A stretch of 64,000 bases of DNA from Ahaetulla prasina (GCF_028640845.1 NC_080543.1:4971459-5035458); one strand, 5' to 3'. Positions 9,847-20,465 are shown, numbered from the stretch's first letter. Program-made: numbers and translations. Notes: a model not told the origin generated them from the sequence alone.

Positions 9847-10055
9847 TGTTGTGGTCCGCCAGCAGCCTGCGGAGTTGGCAGCGGAGGAAGCTGGGGAGGA
9901 AGATGGGCCAGTCCTGGAGTCAGGGGAAGGCCCGGACAAGGGCTCTGCGTCGGAGGCAGAGAGGGGGCCAGGGCCATCGGGGGAGTGATGTACAGACTCT
10001 GGAGCCTCCAGAGGCAGACAGCAGAGAAGTAGAGGAACAGGAGGAGCAATCAACC
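9847..10055 (+). mobile_element. LTR fragment (family b), 3' truncated
   Basis: It begins TGTTGTGGTCCGCC. From the second base a frame (VVVRQQPAEL) encodes an acidic Glu/Ser-rich peptide until a stop at 9988. The sequence is homologous to 39905-40300. It runs abruptly into CR1 at about 10056, so the TATA part and right end are lost. Confidence 0.6.
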
Positions 10056-10825
10056 GGTGGAACAGAAGTTGCCTTCAGAAGTTGTGGGAGCTTCATCCCT
10101 GGAAGCTTTCAAGAAGAGACTGGACTGCCATCTGTCTGAAATGGTGTGGGGGTCTCCTGCTTGGGCAGGGGGTTGGACTAGATGACCTACAAGATCCCTT
10201 ATAACTCTGTTATTGTGTTACATTGAGATTTTGGAAAGAGTGCAAAGAAGCGCACAAAGAGCTAAACTATATGAAGAACTGTTGCAGGAACTGGGCATGG
10301 CTGGTCTAGGGAAGAGAAGGACCCGGGGAGACAGGATAGCCATCTTCCAATATTTGAGGGGCTGCCCCAGAGAGGAGGACGGGGGTCAAGCTATTCTCCA
10401 AAGCACCCGAAGGCCAGACAAGGAATCATGGATGGAAACTGAACAAGGAGAGATTCAACCTGGAAATAAGCAGAAATTTTAGGACAAGCAACCCATGGAA
10501 GAGAAGTTGCCTTTGGAAGTTGTGGGAGCTTCATCACTGGAAGCTTTCAAGAAGAGACTGGACTGCCCTCTGTCTGAAATGGTGTGGGGGTCTCCTGCTA
10601 GGACGGGGGATTAGATTAGATGACCTCCAAGGTCCCTTCCAACTCTGTTATTCTACATTCAATGGAAAGACTTGCCTTCAGAAGTTGTGGGAGCTTCATC
10701 ACTGGAAGCTTTCAAGAAGAGACCGGACTGCCCTCTGTCAGAAATGGTGCAGGGTCTCCTGCCTGGGCAGTGGGTTGGACTAAATGACCTACAAGGTCCC
10801 TTCCAACTCTGTTCATCTGCACATG
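10056..10825 (+). mobile_element. Three consecutive CR1 3' fragments
   Basis: Three CR1 ends (10056-10220, 10225-10660, 10670-10825) follow each other in the same orientation, each ending with the GACCTNCAAGGTCCCTT motif. The middle one includes a degraded ORF2 end (LQELGMAGLGKRRTRGD). They may be a local duplication or repeated insertion. Confidence 0.82.
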
Positions 10826-10829
10826 AATT

Positions 10830-11212
10830 ATAAAAATGCGATCGAACCAGATGGAAGAGCACAGAGGCTGGAAGGGTGCCGACCAGAACAGCATTAAGCC
10901 AGAATAATCTTTTTTGTTGGGTGTGAAAGCTCATTTTTTTTTTAGTTTTTCTTCTTCTGTCTCGCAAAGCAGCCTTTGGAACTTGGCGAGCTTCTGGGTG
11001 AAGAAAAAAAACTTTCATTTTCTGGCCATTCGCTGGGGGAGTTTCACGGACAACTCCCCCTGATTTGGACCGAGAATTTGAACTGCTCGGTTTTCAGCCA
11101 AGGAGCTGGAAAGCTGCACCACCGGTCCAGCTTTTCCTGGAGCCAAACGCCGTTTCCAGCAAACGGAGCAATCCAGCCCTTCGACATCAACCCAACGTCT
11201 CCAAATCCATCT
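10830..11212. other. Non-repetitive spacer
   Basis: No repeat family or gene is recognised. Short frames on both strands lack family resemblance. Confidence 0.4.
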
Positions 11213-11350
11213 TGCAGTTAGTCCTTGACTGGCGACCAGAATTGGGGCTGGAACTTCCGTTGCTAAGCGATGCGGTCGTTAAGCAAGTCACGCCGGGTTT
11301 TACCACCCTTCTTCTTGTGGTTGCTGAGTGAATCGCATAATTCTGATAAG
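11213..11350 (+). mobile_element. Tigger-like MITE fragment
   Basis: It begins AGTTAGTCCTTGACTGGCGA and keeps the GTTGCTAAGCGATGCGGTCG block of the family. The right half is missing. Confidence 0.6.
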
Positions 11351-11374
11351 GTTTTTTTTTTTTTTGGTAGCTCA

Positions 11375-12472
11375 GGGTTGAACCGTGGGGCCCTTGGTGC
11401 TCTCTCAGCTTGGTTCTTTTCTTGGAGACGTTTCAGGACCCAACTAGGTACCATCATCAGTGCTAGAAGGGGGAGGAGGAGGAGGAGGAAAAAGACTGTG
11501 GGCTCCTTGGTGCTCTCTGAGCTTGGTGGTTATCTTGCAGACATTTCAGGACCAAACTAGGCAACACCATCAGTGCTTGAAGGGGATGGGGTCTGTGGAG
11601 GAGGAGGAGGAGGAGGAGGAGGAGGAGGAGGAGGAGGAGGAGGAGGAGGAGGAGGAGGAGGAGGAGGACTGTAGGGTCCTTGGCGCTCTCTGAAGTTGGT
11701 TGTTTTCTTCCAGACATTTCATTACCCAACTAGATAACATCATGAATGCTAGGAATGGAGTTTGTGGAGTGGAGGATGGAGGAGGAAGATAATGAATGAC
11801 AGATGATGGTGGGAAGAAGAGGAGGAGTGGAGGATGGAGAAGAAGGAGGAGGAGGAGGAAGAAAAGTGGAAGAGAAAGAGGGAGGAGGAGGAGGACTGTG
11901 GGGTCCTTGGTGTTCTCCGAGCTTGGTTGTTTTCTTGCAGACGTTTCAGGACCCATCTAGGAAACGTCATCTGTGCTAGAAGGAGGTAGGGTTTGTGGAG
12001 GAGGAGGAGGAAGAGGAGGAATTGAGGGGTCCATGGTCCTCTCTGAGCTTGATTGTTTTCTTGCGGATGTTTCATGATCCAACTAGGTAACATCATCAGT
12101 GCTCGAAGGAGGTGGCGTGGGAGGAGGAAGGCTCTCTGAGCTTGGTTGTTTTGTTGCAGAACTTTCATTACCCAGCTAGGTAACATCATCAGGGCTAGGA
12201 GGGAGTGGGATTGGTAGAGTAGGACACAGGGAGGAGGAGGAGGAGGGGGAGGAGGAGGAGGAGGAGGAAAAGGTGGTGGTAGAAGACTGTGGGGCCCTTG
12301 GTGCTCTCTGAACTTGGTTGTTTTCTTGTAGACATTTCATTACCCAACTAGGGAACACCATCAGTGCTGGTGGGAACATCAGAAGAACGTGCTGTTTGCA
12401 GGGAGGAGGAGGAGGAGGAGGAGGAGGAGGAGGAGGAGGAAGACAACTGTAGAGTCCTTGGTGCTCTATGAC
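11375..12472 (-). repeat. Array of Penelope-like 3'-end units with GGA linkers
   Basis: About seven units each read, on the minus strand, CTGATGATG ... GAAACGTCTGCAAG followed by an AAACAACCAAGCTCAGAG-like stretch and AGCACCAAGG. They are separated by (GGA)n runs of variable length. The motif layout resembles 3' ends of Penelope-like retroelements, which is an inference by eye. The leucine- and serine-rich frames are shadows of the GGA runs. Confidence 0.6.
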
Positions 12473-12655
12473 GGGTTGCAGTGTCCCGAGGTCATGCGAT
12501 CGCCATTTTGCGAACATCTGGTTTGCAAAGTCAGTGGGGAAGAAGCCAGAATCACTTAGTAACAGTCTTCCTAGCAACGGAACAACTGCAAGCGATTCAC
12601 TTTACAACCGTGGCAAGAAGGGTCGTAAAACGGAGCAAAAAAAACCCTCACTTCG
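12473..12655 (-). mobile_element. Tigger-like MITE fragment
   Basis: Blocks GGTTGCAGTGTCCCGAGGTC, CTTAGTAACAGTCTTCC and CCGTGGCAAGAAGGGTCG are in reverse-complement family order. Confidence 0.65.
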
Positions 12656-13190
12656 CCGCCTCCTCGCTCAGCCTTGGAAATGTACCCGAAAAACTTGTGA
12701 GGAGAGACGCAGCCTTTCAGACGAAGCGTGCCGTGTATCCCACCATCCCAGGACCCTCGTCCCCGATTCCTTTCACCCGTGCGCTAGCTTTTTCTCCGCT
12801 TTAACCTTCCAACCCGGAGTAAATGGGTTGCAAAATGCCTGCCTCAGCCAGGCGGGCTTTGTCAATGAGGCAGGAATCACCCTTCTAGCCCCAGGCTTTC
12901 CAAGCACATGGATTCAGACATGACGGCTGACCCATGTGCCAAACCACCGTAGTTGGTTAATGGCTTTTTATTTTGCTGCCCTTCTATACGGAGCGGCTCG
13001 GACTCGGTTCGCTGGGCCTCCGCGGAGGAGCCTCTCGGCGTATCAGCCTGGTAGGAAGCCGAGTGAAATGGGGCTAGTAGAAGTGGGAGCCCCAGCAAGT
13101 AAAACGGACACGGGGTCTTTGCGCATCGGGCCTTCCTACCTTACTTCCTTTTGGAGAACGAAAGTTGGAACGAGTAAGTGCAGAATAGCA
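12656..13190. other. Non-repetitive spacer
   Basis: GC-moderate sequence with several short frames on both strands. None has a recognisable family, start context or partner exon. Confidence 0.4.
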
Positions 13191-13191
13191 G

Positions 13192-13905
13192 AATAACAGA
13201 GTCGGAAGGGACCTTGGAGGTCATCTAGCCCAACCCCCTTTGCTCAAGCAGGAGACCCGACACCATTTCTGACAGAGGGCAGTCCAGTCTTTTCTTGAAA
13301 GCCTCCAGGAATAAAGCTCCCACAACTTCTGTTCCATGGGTTGATTGTTCTCACTGTCAGAAAATTTCTCCTTAGTTCCAGGTTAAATCTCTCCCTGGTC
13401 AGTTTCCATCCATTGTTCTTTGTCTGGCCTTCGGGTGCTTTGGAAAATAGCTTGACCCCCTTCCTCCTCTCTGTGGCAGCCCCTCAAATATTGGAAGACT
13501 GCTATCCTGTCTCCCCTGGTCCTTCTCTTCCCTAGACCAGCCATGCCCAGTTCCTGCAACCGTTCTTCGTCTGTTTTAGCCTCCGGTCCCCTAATCATCC
13601 AGGTTGCTCTTCTCTGCACTCTTTCTAGAGTCTCAATGTCTTTTTTATAGTGTGGTGACCAAAACTGGATGCAGTACTCTAGGTGTGGCCTTACTAAGGC
13701 TTTACAGAGTGGTATTAGCACCTCATGTGAGCTTGATTTAATCCAGATGTTAATGCAACTGCATTGGCTTTTTTGGCTGCCGCCACACACTGCTGGCTCA
13801 TATTTAGCCTGCCGTCCGCTAAGTCTCCAAGATCTTTCTCCCAGTTCCTGCTAGTAAGCCTTGTTTCACCCAGTTTATATGTGTACTTTGGTTTTTCTTG
13901 CCTAA
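13192..13905 (-). mobile_element. CR1 LINE 3' half
   Basis: Reverse orientation. It runs from the 3' UTR (AGTCGGAAGGGACCTTGGAG) through the last third of ORF2. It is followed without a gap by a SINE at 13905. Confidence 0.85.
13383..13790 (-). pseudogene. CR1 ORF2 C-terminal fragment (reverse transcriptase tail)
   Basis: A 135-codon frame includes ALVRPHLEYCIQFWSPHYKK and [14 protein letters not shown], diagnostic of the CR1 reverse-transcriptase thumb and tail. The catalytic YADD-type palm and the endonuclease domain are absent, so the protein could not retrotranspose. It has a stop rather than continuing into the final conserved helix. Confidence 0.82.
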
Positions 13906-14183
13906 GTTTTTATTTTTTATTTTTTTTATTTGCATTTATATCCCGCCCTTCTCCAAAGACTCAGCGGCTTACACTATGTTAGCAATAGTCTTCATCCTAT
14001 TTGTATATTTATATACAAAGTCAACTTTTATTGCCCCCAACAATCTGGGTCCTCATTTTACCTACCTTATAAAAGATGGAAGGCTGAGTCAACCTTGGGC
14101 CTGGTGGGACTTGAACCTGCAGGAATTGCAAGCAGCTGCTCTTAATAACAGACTGCATTAGCAGTCTGAGCCACAGAGGCCCA
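13905..14183 (-). mobile_element. tRNA-derived SINE with L2-type tail
   Basis: Complete minus-strand copy. A T-rich tail and the ATCCCGCCCTTCTCC end come first, and the box-B complement GGGACTTGAACCTGC is near 14107. The GAGGCCC head ends at 14183. Confidence 0.87.
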
Positions 14184-14230
14184 TAAGTGTAAGACTTGAC
14201 TTTCCTCTACATTGAATTTTATTTTGTTAG

Positions 14231-14604
14231 CTAGGTAGCCTTCAACGTACGACTACAACTGAGCTCGGAATTTCTGCGGCACTTCTTCAGTGAGTTTTGA
14301 CCCATTTTACCGCCTTCCTTCGTCGCCGTTCGTTAAGTGAATCACTGCAGTTGTTAAGCGAATCACACGGTATTCAAGTGAATTTGGCTACCCAGTTGAC
14401 TTCGCTTGTCAGAAGGTCGCAAAAGGGGGTCACATGACCCGGGGACACTGCAACTGTCATACGTCCACGCCAGTTGCCAAGCATCTGAATTTTAATCATG
14501 TGACCATGAGGATGTTCCCACGGTCCTAAGTGTGAAAAATGGTCGTAAGTCACATTTTTCAGTGCCGTCGAATGGTCAAAATCATTGTAAGTCAAGGATT
14601 ACCT
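14231..14604 (+). mobile_element. Tigger-like MITE, near full length
   Basis: Both termini are present (AGGTAGCCTTCAACGTACGA and GTCAAGGATTACCTG), followed by TA. The internal GACACTGCAACTGTCAT and CATGTGACCATGAGGATG blocks are intact. Confidence 0.78.
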
Positions 14605-14729
14605 GTACCAGTCTGGCCGAATGGCTGTGCAATCTCTTCTTAAAAACCTCCAGAGTTAGAACAACTTCTGGTGGCAAGTAGTTCCATTGATTAATTGTTC
14701 TCACCGTCAGGAAATTTCTCCTTCGTTCT

Positions 14730-15264
14730 TTTTTTTTTTTTTTATTGAAAGAGTTTTAAAAAACAAAAACATTTACCCCCCTTTTTTTCCCCCTCCCTCC
14801 CAAAAAACCCCCTTCCCCCCTCCCTTCCCCCCCCCCCCGGATCAATCACAAGGTATTGTTATACATAAACCAAACATAGAATAAAATTTTCCCTTCCAAT
14901 CCAAATAACCACATCCAAAGCTTTTCGTCTCCCAACCCCCTCCTCATTACATAAAATAACTTTCTAATTATTCAAAGGCAATCTGATATTTCTTAATCTG
15001 ATATCTATTTTGTAGATAATCAATCCATTTTTTCCATTCAATTAAATATCTTTCCTGCGTATTGTCTTTTAAAAAAGCTGAGATTTTAGCCATCTCAGCC
15101 AAATTAATAACTTTCAGTATCCATTCTTCTATTGTAGGTACCTCTTCTTTCTTCCAGTATTGTCCAATCAACAGTCTTGCTGCTGTTATTAAATTCAGAA
15201 TCAATTTAGTCTCAATCCCTGTACAATCCGTTATAATTCCCAAAAGGAAAAATTGTGGCAGGAA
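14730..15264 (-). mobile_element. 5'-truncated L1 insertion with 12-bp TSD
   Basis: The L1 3' end lies in minus orientation with its poly(A) as the T-run at 14730-14745. The target-site duplication CTCCTTCGTTCT is identical at 14718-14729 and 15265-15276, the mark of target-primed reverse transcription. C-rich runs at 14775-14840 belong to the L1 3' UTR. Confidence 0.88.
14968..15264 (-). pseudogene. L1 ORF2 C-terminal fragment
   Basis: The frame encodes LNLITAARLLIGQYWKKEE and later SAFLKDNTQERYLIEWKKW, typical of the C-terminal segment of squamate L1 ORF2 proteins. The upstream part of the translated frame, beyond 15264, is CR1/MITE sequence and not L1. Confidence 0.78.
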
Positions 15265-15299
15265 CTCCTTCGTTCTAAGTTGGATCTCTCTAAGCTTGC

Positions 15300-15570
15300 A
15301 ACCAGGATGTATTTGCAACATTTTGCAGTGCGCTGGGGTCATGTAATCACCGTTTGTGACTTTCCCAATCAGCTCCCACAAGCAAACTCAACGGGGAAAG
15401 CCAGATTCGCTTAGTGACCATATGATTCAGTTTTAAGGATTAAAGGGATTTGCTTAACAACGGTGGAGCAAAAGGTCATAAAAGTGACTCGCTTCACAAA
15501 CCAACGAGCCTTGATTAGCAGTGGAAATCCTGATCCCAATTTTGGCCGTAAGTCAAGGACCACCGATACT
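15300..15570 (-). mobile_element. Tigger-like MITE fragment
   Basis: Reverse-complement family order (CAGTGCGCTGGGGTCATG ... GTAAGTCAAGGACCACC). The left terminus is missing. Confidence 0.65.
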
Positions 15571-15754
15571 CAGCTCTTCGCTAACTTCAAAAGAGCGAAT
15601 GATTTAGGCCAATGGGAGTTCAAGCCATCTGGAAACTCACTTTAATCTAGATGACAGGAGGAACATCTTGAATCGGCTGTCCCAAAGTGGTGAGTCCAGC
15701 GAAGGAGGTCTTTAATGGAGGCTGGGGATCATGGGCAGCGGTGTCCTAGTGCGA

Positions 15755-16685
15755 AGTTTCTCAAACTTAGCAACTTTAAGAGGTGTGGACTTCAACTCCC
15801 AGAATTCCCTGGTTTCTGAAACTTTGCAACTTTATGGACCTCCAACGCCCAGAGTTCCAAGGTTTCCAAACTTAGCAATTTAAAGATGTGTGGCCTTCAA
15901 CTCCCAGAATTCTAGGGTTTCTCAGACTTGGGAAATTTAACATGTGTGGCCTTCAACTCCCAGAATTCCTGGGTTTCTCAAACTTGTGTGGCCTTCAACT
16001 CCCAGAATTCTTGGGTTTCTCTGGGAAATTTAATATGTGTGGCCTTCAACTCCCAGAATTCATGGTTTTTTTCAAACTAAGACGAGTGGACTTCAATTCC
16101 CAGAATTCCTGAGTCTCTCAGACTTGGCAATATAAAGGTGTTTGGACTTTAATTCCCAGAATTCCTGGGTCTCTCTGAAACTTGGCAACCTTAAGACGTG
16201 TGGACTTCAACTCCCAGGATTACTGGGTTTCTCAAACTTGGGAAACTTAGCATGTGTGGCCTTCAACTCCTAGAATTCCTGGTTTTTTCAAACTAAGCAA
16301 CTTTAAGACGAGTAGACTTCAATTCCCAGAATTCCTGCGTCTCTCAGACTTGGCAATGTAAAGGTGTTTGGACTTTAATTCCCAGAATTCCTGGGTCTCT
16401 CTCAAACCTTAAGACGTGTGGACTTCAATTCCCAGAATTCCTGGGTCTCTCTGAAACTTGGCAACCTTAAGACGTGTGGACTTCAACTCCCAGAATTCCT
16501 GGGTTTCTCAAACTTGGGAAACTTAACATGTGTGGCCTTCAACTCCCAGAATTCCTGGTTTTTTCAAACTAAGCAACTTTAAGACGAGTAGACTTTAATT
16601 CCCAGAATTCCTGGGTCTCTCTCAAACCTTAAGACGTGTGGACTTCAACTCCCAGAATTCCTGGGTTTCTCCAACCTGGCAACTC
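15755..16685 (-). repeat. Tandem array of foldback-MITE half units
   Basis: About fifteen units of roughly 55-65 bp each contain CTTCAACTCCCAGAATTCCT plus a TTTCTCAAACTTGG-like stretch. This is one arm of the foldback MITE family (compare 1575-1720), here repeated head to tail instead of inverted. At least two unit subtypes alternate (CATGTGTGGCC and AAGACGTGTGG). Confidence 0.88.
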
Positions 16686-16689
16686 CCCC

Positions 16690-17044
16690 TCCCCAAAACC
16701 CATTCTCGGGTCTCTGTCTTGTCACGTTCGAGGACCCTTGCCAACTTTTGGTAAGGTCTGCCTGCGAGAAAACCGGCATATTTCCAGCTTTTGTCAATTA
16801 AAACTCAATCAGGTTCCCTTCCACTTCCTCCCAGCCCCTTCTCAGGGGAGGGGTCCTTTCCCCCTCACACTTTGCTCGGACTGTTTGACCAAAAGGGGGC
16901 GGGGGACGGAAAGGAGGCTCACAATCCTAAACCTACCTTGATGAGTATCACAGATTTTCTGCTTAATTCTTGTGCCTTACCCATTGCCGGAAAACCGGCA
17001 TCCAAAAGAAAACAGGGGGGAGGGTTAGCAGTTGGTGCCTTCAG
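16690..17044. other. Non-repetitive spacer
   Basis: No repeat or gene recognised. A frame at 16791-17243 on the plus strand has no family resemblance and runs into a MITE. Confidence 0.4.
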
Positions 17045-17322
17045 ACGGTGGTGTGGGCTGCGCACAACCGGTTTAACAACCGGTTCGGTGGGCGCACGCT
17101 TCGCACGCACGTGTGAGCTTTGCGTGCAACAAACGCACTTGCACGCAGCGTTCAAAATACAGCAATTTGAAGCTCAGGGAAGTAGAACAGCGGAGGCGCG
17201 GAAATCAGCTGCGCCAGAAGGAAAGAAATATAGGACAGGATAGGGCGGGGCCAGGAGGGCGGGGCCAGCTGAATCACCGGTTTGCTCGAACCGGTCCGAA
17301 CCGGCAGCAGCCTACCGCTGTC
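17045..17322. mobile_element. hAT-like MITE with ACCGGTTC motifs
   Basis: The ends GGTGGTGTGGGCTGC and GCAGCAGCCTACCGCTG are imperfect inverted repeats. Several ACCGGTT/AACCGGT palindromes lie next to them. The TSD is unclear. Confidence 0.55.
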
Positions 17323-17523
17323 TGCAGAGAGGGATTTTGGGGGTCTTTCTTCAGCTTTGGGCTGGTTCTGATCTGACTCATGACTGGTGGAGAGGCGGAG
17401 TCATTGAGAAGATCCCCTTCTGGGATTCCCAGATCTCCTGGAGCCCATCAAAATCCATCGGATCCTTTGGGAAGCGAGGAAGTCAACTTGGGGATGTTTG
17501 CAGACTGGCTGGGGGTACAAGTG

Positions 17524-17889
17524 GTTTACTTTACGGCCTTCGTTTAGCGACCGTTCGGAGTTACCACGGTGCTGGAAAACTGACTTGGGATTGTTTTTTC
17601 ACACTTAACGCCCGTTGCCAGCCTCCCCTTGGTCACGTGATCAAAATTCAGAGGCAACTGACTCATATTTATGACGGTTGCAGTGTCCCGGGGTCACGTG
17701 ATCCCCTTTTGTGACCTTCTGAGAAGCAGAATCAATGGGGAAGCCAGATTCACTTAATAACCGTGCTATTAAATTGATGGCCGCAGGGATTCACTTAACT
17801 GTGGCAAGAAAGGTCGTAAAATGGAGGCAAAAGAAAAAAAAACCCAGAAATGATGGGCTCAAATATGGTCGTAAGTCGAGGATTACCTG
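17524..17889 (-). mobile_element. Tigger-like MITE, near full length
   Basis: It runs from a decayed left end at TTTACTTTACGG to GTCGAGGATTACCTG followed by TA at 17890. All internal blocks are in reverse order (GTTGCAGTGTCCCGGGGTCA near 17680). Confidence 0.75.
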
Positions 17890-17954
17890 TAAATGTCCTC
17901 CTTCAAGAAGCTCGCTCGCTCTATCTATCATATATCTATCTATCTCCTGCCTTT

Positions 17955-19080
17955 ATTAGTTTTACAAATTACTCAAGGAGGTGATAATATCTAATAGTCC
18001 TTCTTCGTACTATTTTCCCCAGAACAATGGGGAATGTGAGGTCGATTGGGTTTAGAGAGAGGGACTGACCCAAAGTCACTGAACCAGCTTTACATGCCTA
18101 AGGTGGGACTAGAACTCCCTGTCTCCTGGCTCTAGAAGTCCTGGTCTCCTTGTGATTGGCCCAAACTCACCCAACTGGCTTTAGTGCTTAAGGCAGGACT
18201 AGAACTCACCATCTCCTGGTTATTGGCTCAAAGTCACCCAGCTGGCTTTCATTCCTATGGCGGGACTAGAACTTACCGCCTCCTGGTGATTGGTCCAAAG
18301 TCACCCAGTTGGCTTTCCTCCCTAAGGCTGGACTAGAACTCACCATCTCCTGGTTATTGGCTCAAAGTCACCCAGCTGGCTTTCATTCCTATGGCGGGAC
18401 TAGAACTCACCATCTCCTGGTTATTGGCCCAAAGTCACTCAGCTGGCTTTCCTCCCTAAGGCTGGACTAGAACTCACCATCTCCTGGTTATTGGCCCAAA
18501 GTCACCCAGCTGGCTTTCCTCCCTAAGGCTGGACTAGAACTCACCATCTCCTGGTGATTGGTCCAAAGTCACCCAGCTGGCTTTCCTCCCTAAGGCTGGA
18601 CTAGAACTCACCATCTCCTGGTGATTGGTCCAAAGTCACCCAGCTGGCTTTCATTCCTATGGTGGGACTAGAACTCACCGTCTCCTGGTGATTGGCCAAA
18701 AGGCTCCCAGCTGGCTTTCATGGCTAAGGCGGGACTAGAACTCACCATCTCCTGTTATTGGCCCAAAGTCACCCAGCTGGCTTTCATCCCTAAGGCGGGA
18801 CTAGAACTCACCATCTCCTGGTTATTGGCTCGAAGTCACCCAGCTGGCTTTCATTCCTATGGCAGGACTAGAACTCACCGTCTCCTGGTGACTGGCCCAA
18901 AGTCACCCAGCCGGCTTTTCTGCCTAAGGCGGGACTAGAACTCACTTCTAATTGGCCAAAGTTCCCCCCCCCACCTCTGATTTTCATGGCTAAGGCGAGA
19001 CTTGAACACACAATCTCCCACTTTCTGGTCTGGTGCCTTAACTACTAGCTAGGCCAAACTGGCTCTCTATTACACTCTTC
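17955..19080 (-). repeat. SINE with expanded 67-bp internal minisatellite and intact tRNA head
   Basis: At the right end a tRNA-like head is recognisable (box-B complement GAGACTTGAACACAC, then TAACTACTAGCTAGGCCAAA). At the left end is the SINE tail region. Between them about thirteen 67-bp units repeat the core (GGCCCAAAGTCACCCAGCTG). Here the minisatellite clearly sits inside one SINE, which explains the headless array at 8345-9268. Confidence 0.87.
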
Positions 19081-19084
19081 CATC

Positions 19085-19515
19085 GAATCAAAGGAAAATG
19101 GAGTTTGAGGGAATGAGAGCGTATCGATATTCAAAGGCTGCACCCACCAGAGGATAGAACAAAAACAGACATTTAGAACAACCGAGGAGACGATTGAACG
19201 GCTCTTTAATCGGACAAGGAATCTCATCTGCACTCATCTGAAAGAAAGAAATGGAGCAGAACCCTTGCAAGGGGGAAAAAAATATGCAATTAATGTTGCA
19301 GAAAACATTTGCTGAATTGGACTGGCTGGTAATTTGAGTCACGGGAGACGAAATTCTGCCATGAAACATTTGTTTTAAATTTGTTTCCGGACAAGTGTGG
19401 AAAACCTGACAGCTTTGACATGTTATGGGAAGCATTAAGATGGCACCAGCCCTCCTCGCTTAGGAAAACATTTGCACTGGATTGATCTTAAAATTTAAAT
19501 TAAAATCGATCTCAA
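19085..19515. other. Non-repetitive island
   Basis: About 430 bp with no repeat family recognised. AT-rich motifs such as GCAATTAATGTTGCAG near 19285 resemble conserved non-coding sequence, but nothing proves function. The minus-strand frame here has no family resemblance. Confidence 0.35.
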
Positions 19516-19521
19516 TTGTTC

Positions 19522-19748
19522 CGTGTTTCCCCGAAAATAAAACCGGGTCTTAAATTAATTTTTGCTTCCAAAATATGCATTAGGGCTTATTTTCTGGTTA
19601 GCGCTTATTTTTTTGGGAAACATGGTGCTAAATGCATCCATCTGGCTGACTGGGGCTTATTTTGGGAGTAGGGCTTATATTACGAGCATCCTGGAAAATC
19701 ATGCTAGGATTTATTTTCCGGTTGGGTCTTATTTTCGGATAAACAGGA
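19522..19748. mobile_element. MITE with TTTCCCCGAAAATAA termini
   Basis: The ends GTGTTTCCCCGAAAATAA and TTATTTTCGGATAAAC are inverted. Internal GGGCTTATTTT blocks recur. This type of non-autonomous DNA transposon is widespread in vertebrates; its superfamily is not established here. Confidence 0.65.
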
Positions 19749-19835
19749 CAGTAGTGAAATCTGAACCGGTTTAATACCGGTTCGCTAGCTTCTCATGCGC
19801 ACTGTGCGCCAAATGCATTCTGCATGCACACATAC

Positions 19836-20359
19836 TGTTCTGTCCTCCTTCGCCTTCATCCAAGTGATGGCTTAATTAGCCGGCACTATCAGCTCTGGCA
19901 GCAGAATAACGAACGCCTGCCAAGTGTCTCTGTTATCTCCTTCGATGCTGGTTGCTCTTAGTTAATCAGTTGATTTGCCTGCTACGAAGAGGCACAGCAG
20001 CTCTGGCTGTCTTTATATCCTGTAGCTCCATGACTCAGCACTTCGTAGGCCTGCCCTACCCCTGCTTCTGTTGTTCCTGCCTCCCCTAACTACGAAACCT
20101 AGGGTCCAGCCAGGCCTGATTGCCATCAGCTGGGTCTGCAGGCGTGGCCTGGGGGGGGGAAGAGTCAGGGGATGGAGGCCTCATTATCTCTTCCACCTGG
20201 CCTGTTTCTGGCTCCTGGAGCTGAGCCAAGGAAGCCGGTGCTCCCGAGGTAAGTCCTGACGGGCCTTCCCCCTCACTTTCCAAGTCACTTTCTGGCAGGA
20301 GGTCCGGCTCCAAGTCACTTTCTGGCAGGAGGCCTGGCTCGGAGGGTGCAGACACAACA
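19836..20359 (-). mobile_element. Solo LTR (family a), 5-bp TSD
   Basis: Minus-strand LTR of 524 bp with TG...CA ends (TGTTGTGTCTGCACC and GGACAGAACA in sense). The flanks CATAC (19831-19835) and CATGC (20360-20364) match at 4 of 5 bases. A TATA-like GGATATAAAG lies downstream of the internal frame. No internal provirus is attached. Confidence 0.82.
20092..20358 (-). CDS. LTR-embedded acidic/basic reading frame
   Basis: The frame enters the LTR at its second base (VVSAPSEPGLLPESD) and encodes an acidic Ser/Asp/Glu stretch with a duplicated LLPESDLE block. A proline-rich part (RPPSPDSSPPQATP) follows, and it ends at WLDPRFRS then stop. There is no start codon inside the LTR. I infer it is the C-terminal tail of an internal proviral protein running into the 3' LTR. 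The usual basic end (RxERRxQQ) of its relatives is cut short by a premature stop. Confidence 0.5.
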
Positions 20360-20465
20360 CATGCACAAGGCGCACCATGCACCAATTGGTGCAATCCATG
20401 CCAAAAGGAGGCATGGGGTAAGTAGAACACCATGGGGGGGGCGTGATCAGCTGTGGTATGCGATC

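Larger units (their letters stand above)
14612..15310 (-). mobile_element. CR1 fragment split by an L1 insertion
   Basis: CR1 3' sequence (TAGTTCCATTGATTAATTGT, GGAAATTTCTCCTTCG) stops at 14729 and resumes at 15277 with AAGTTGGATCTCTC. The interruption is the L1 copy below. Confidence 0.8.

Noticed and set aside
11463..12189. Leucine- or serine-rich frames of 88-146 codons
   Set aside because: They translate (GGA)n linkers and repeated Penelope-like units.
20086..20433. Start codon of the minus LTR frame outside the LTR
   Set aside because: The first Met lies in the flanking MITE, so it is chance; only the part inside the LTR is homologous between copies.
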